This document shows positions 61,903 to 64,000 of a stretch of 64,000 nucleotides of DNA, piece by piece (position 1 is the first letter of the stretch; each line of letters begins with the position of its first letter). Made by a program: the position numbers and the translations under genes. The notes under the pieces are model-generated. The model made no database searches. It saw only the letters and a program-made list of their open reading frames with translations, and was not told where the DNA came from. Source of the DNA: Saprolegnia diclina VS20 (lineage: Eukaryota > Oomycota > Saprolegniomycetes > Saprolegniales > Saprolegniaceae); contig NW_008246120.1 in NCBI RefSeq assembly GCF_000281045.1, positions 200,011 through 264,010 on the forward strand, in the 5' to 3' direction.

Positions 61903-63449
61903 CACGAGGTATCGTTTGGCTGGCTGGTAATGATTTGCTCCAAGACAGGTCGGCAACCCCGATTTCTTTGGCTCGTCTATCTCGCCTTGGTTCGGCGACT
62001 ACTAGTCCTGGCTCGATTATACAACACGTAGCATGATGTCGACAGTGTAGTCTCCATCGATCTCCGTTGATCTCCATTGACCAGAGTGATAAATCCACTT
62101 GATGCTGGGACGCGCCGAGCAGCTCGGCGTCTCGTCCTGCAATGTGGGCTTGCGGAGGACCAGAACGTGACAACCAGTGTGAATCTGGCGCAGATCAGTG
62201 CAACATCAGTACCACGGACAGTTGACCGACAGCCTTGGGTGGATTGCGAGCGCGCAAGTAATTACTAGCCACACAATCGTGCAACATGGCGTGCGAAATG
62301 CGAGTTTATCATCCTCAGTCTCAGGACGTACTACGCTACTACGTGGCGGTCGTCGGATGCGTCGTCGTCGTCGACGACGACCATCTTCTCCGCCGCGTTC
62401 TGGGATGCGTACGATGACGATGCCGCCTCCAGTGTCCAGTGGCGCGAGGTCGCTGTTGACGGTACATAGAACACTGTATCTCTTCCAGTACCGTCATTTT
62501 TGCTTTGCCTGGCGCACACATCTGCGCTGCAAACCAAGTCGGCCAAGAAACGCGCCGCCAGCTGGCTCTCTCGGATCTCACTCTGTTGTTGTTTATTGAA
62601 TGCATAATATGCTTTTGCGATCTAGGATGCACGTAGTTAACACTGCGCCAAACACTGCTGGTACCCAGCCTTGCCCACGGACGGAGGCCACAGAAACGAC
62701 ATCATGACGTGTGCCGGCAGACAACTACAGTGGGTGGGTGTGTGCTGTTCTTCGTCTGCCACGTCCACGCTGGATGCTGGCGGATCCAAGCTGCCGATCC
62801 CACGCGGCAATTACACTGTCCAGCGAACGGTGTGTCCTCGCTTCAACAATGCGTCTCCTCACGAACCTCCTCGCTGTGTTCGTAGTCTCCTAGCACGGGG
62901 TCGCTGCCGTCGATCTAGCAACGTGAACACGTGTGGTGCGACGCCGTCGAGGAGTTTCTGCCGCCAGCTACGCTTCGAGGTATCCTTCCTCGACTGGATC
63001 GTGCCAGCCAATACACTGGATGTTTGTATCGCTACACCATTTGGTCGCATACGACAAGCTGCGACACATGATGCAGAGAAGCGCGTGGTCGGTTTGATTG
63101 GCCCGACTCGGCAGCACCGACGGCGCCTCGCTGTGGCTGAGGCACCGAGCTCCCAAAGCCCATAGCTTCCGCCAGCGCTATCGCTGCCGTGGCGCTGGCG
63201 GAGGCGTGGCCCAGCGCAGTGGGACAGACGCAGTGTAAGATACAACCTCCGGCTTGCACCGCCAATATCTGGTGCCACACCACATGACGCCAAAGACGGG
63301 CCACCGTCCGAATGCAGAGGCGGGTGCTGCGGATGTTCATGGTGGGACGCTACCACGGACGACCAATGCTGAAGGGCGGGTGCAATTACACATGGTCGGT
63401 ATCGACGCGTCCGCAGAGCTCATTCTACGATTTGTCGTCGACGACCACC
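61903..63449. other. Intergenic stretch, no gene recognised
   Basis: 1.55 kb. Overlapping frames at 62198-62599 and 62671-63165 have no family motif. A strong inverted repeat lies at 63168-63202. Confidence 0.55.
63168..63202. repeat. Inverted repeat, 11-base arms
   Basis: TCCGCCAGCGC at 63168-63178 pairs perfectly with GCGCTGGCGGA at 63192-63202 across a 13-base loop. It lies 250 bases upstream of the PAN protein gene. Confidence 0.7.
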
Positions 63450-64000
63450 ATGAAGGCCCAGCTGATTGGTATTGCGCTCGCGGTGGCGTCCGCGCAAGCT
63501 GCCACGTGCAGCACCGTGCTCTCCAACACGGACTACATTGGCAACGACATTACGACGACGACGCAGACCAAGTACGACGCGTGCTGCGACGACTGCAACA
63601 AGACGCTCGGGTGCTCGCACTACGTCTGGAACAGCTACACGAGCACGTGTATTCTCAAGGGCGGCGTGCCTGGCGCGCCGGTCAAGGTCGATGGTGCGTT
63701 CGCAGCGACGCTCAAGGCCGGCCCCAGCGATGCCACGTGCAGCGCGGTCAAGAAGGACACCGACTACTTTGGGAACGACCTCACGACGACGAGCCGCAAC
63801 AGCTACGACGCGTGCTGCGCCGACTGCAGCAAGGCCAAGGGCTGCACGCACTACGTCTGGAACAGCCACACGAGCACGTGCATCCTCAAGGGCGGCACTC
63901 CGAACGAAGGCGGGGCTCCTGTGCCGGGTGCGTACGCGGCCAAGCTCGCGAACGCGACGCCATTGCCAACGACGCCGTTTGTGCCGGTGCCCGGCGGTGA
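63450..64000 (+). CDS. Secreted PAN/Apple-domain protein (cut by the window end)
   Basis: The ATG at 63450 gives MKAQLIGIALAVASAQA, a signal peptide. At least 183 residues follow with no stop before 64000. Two PAN modules are visible, about 20-70 and 84-135, each with TC(S) and TDYxGNDxTTT, a CC.DC core, YVWNS and CILKGG. After that come a linker and a Pro/Thr-rich stretch (PLPTTPFVPVPGG), so more modules are likely beyond the edge. The repeats resemble those at the C-termini of the GMC oxidases here. PAN modules bind protein or carbohydrate; in oomycetes such proteins attach to cellulose or host surfaces. Confidence 0.88.
   Translation, partial: MKAQLIGIALAVASAQAATCSTVLSNTDYIGNDITTTTQTKYDACCDDCNKTLGCSHYVWNSYTSTCILKGGVPGAPVKVDGAFAATLKAGPSDATCSAVKKDTDYFGNDLTTTSRNSYDACCADCSKAKGCTHYVWNSHTSTCILKGGTPNEGGAPVPGAYAAKLANATPLPTTPFVPVPGG

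Overview
This is a eukaryotic nuclear window of high GC content, and the gene content and style point to an oomycete of the Saprolegniales type (inference from gene families and intron style; no marker gene settles the genus). About 25 genes are packed tightly. Introns are very small (mostly 39-62 bases) and most begin GTACG, GTGCG or a close variant. Domain combinations are typical of water moulds: secreted PAN/Apple-domain proteins, FYVE-kinase fusions, LRR proteins and WW-domain regulators. Sixteen multi-exon gene models were rebuilt by joining reading frames across short introns, and in each the exon lengths keep frame to a single stop codon. The last exon-intron details are predictions from sequence only.

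Layout. 0-5 kb: the tail of an unknown gene, a CCT-motif protein and a Tudor-like polyQ protein. 5-13 kb: an HSL-type esterase, an NTF2-like protein, a 3-beta-hydroxysteroid dehydrogenase fused to cytochrome b5 (sterol C-4 demethylation type), and a CCCH zinc-finger/DEDDh exonuclease. 13-24 kb: a frameshifted three-fold helix-turn-helix protein, a 1386-residue LRR/WW protein divergent from a NEK-type kinase, and a WW/cyclin-Y-like protein. 25-28 kb: one uninterrupted reading frame that joins a tryptophan 2,3-dioxygenase domain to a kynureninase-like domain. 29-41 kb: an Arb2-like/FYVE/AGC kinase, an SNAPC3-like transcription factor subunit, a seven-TM receptor-like protein, a large LRR protein and the PP6 catalytic subunit. 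41-45 kb: a broken ankyrin gene and an intact aspartylglucosaminidase gene that needs one GC-AG intron. 46-56 kb: three related secreted GMC flavin oxidoreductases, two with four C-terminal PAN domains and one without (interrupted by a run of 710 N), with a TBC-like fragment and LRR remnants between them. 57-61 kb: a TDG/MUG-type DNA glycosylase, a membrane-anchored methyltransferase and GRWD1. 61-64 kb: a small secreted protein and the start of a two-PAN secreted protein cut by the window edge.

How the genes relate. Most are unlinked housekeeping or signalling genes. The 46-64 kb stretch is the one coherent neighbourhood: secreted flavoenzymes and PAN proteins that probably act on extracellular carbohydrate. 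CCAAT/ATTGG boxes recur just upstream of many start codons and helped choose starts. The most unusual single gene is the tryptophan dioxygenase-kynureninase fusion, which would place the first and a later step of the kynurenine pathway on one polypeptide.
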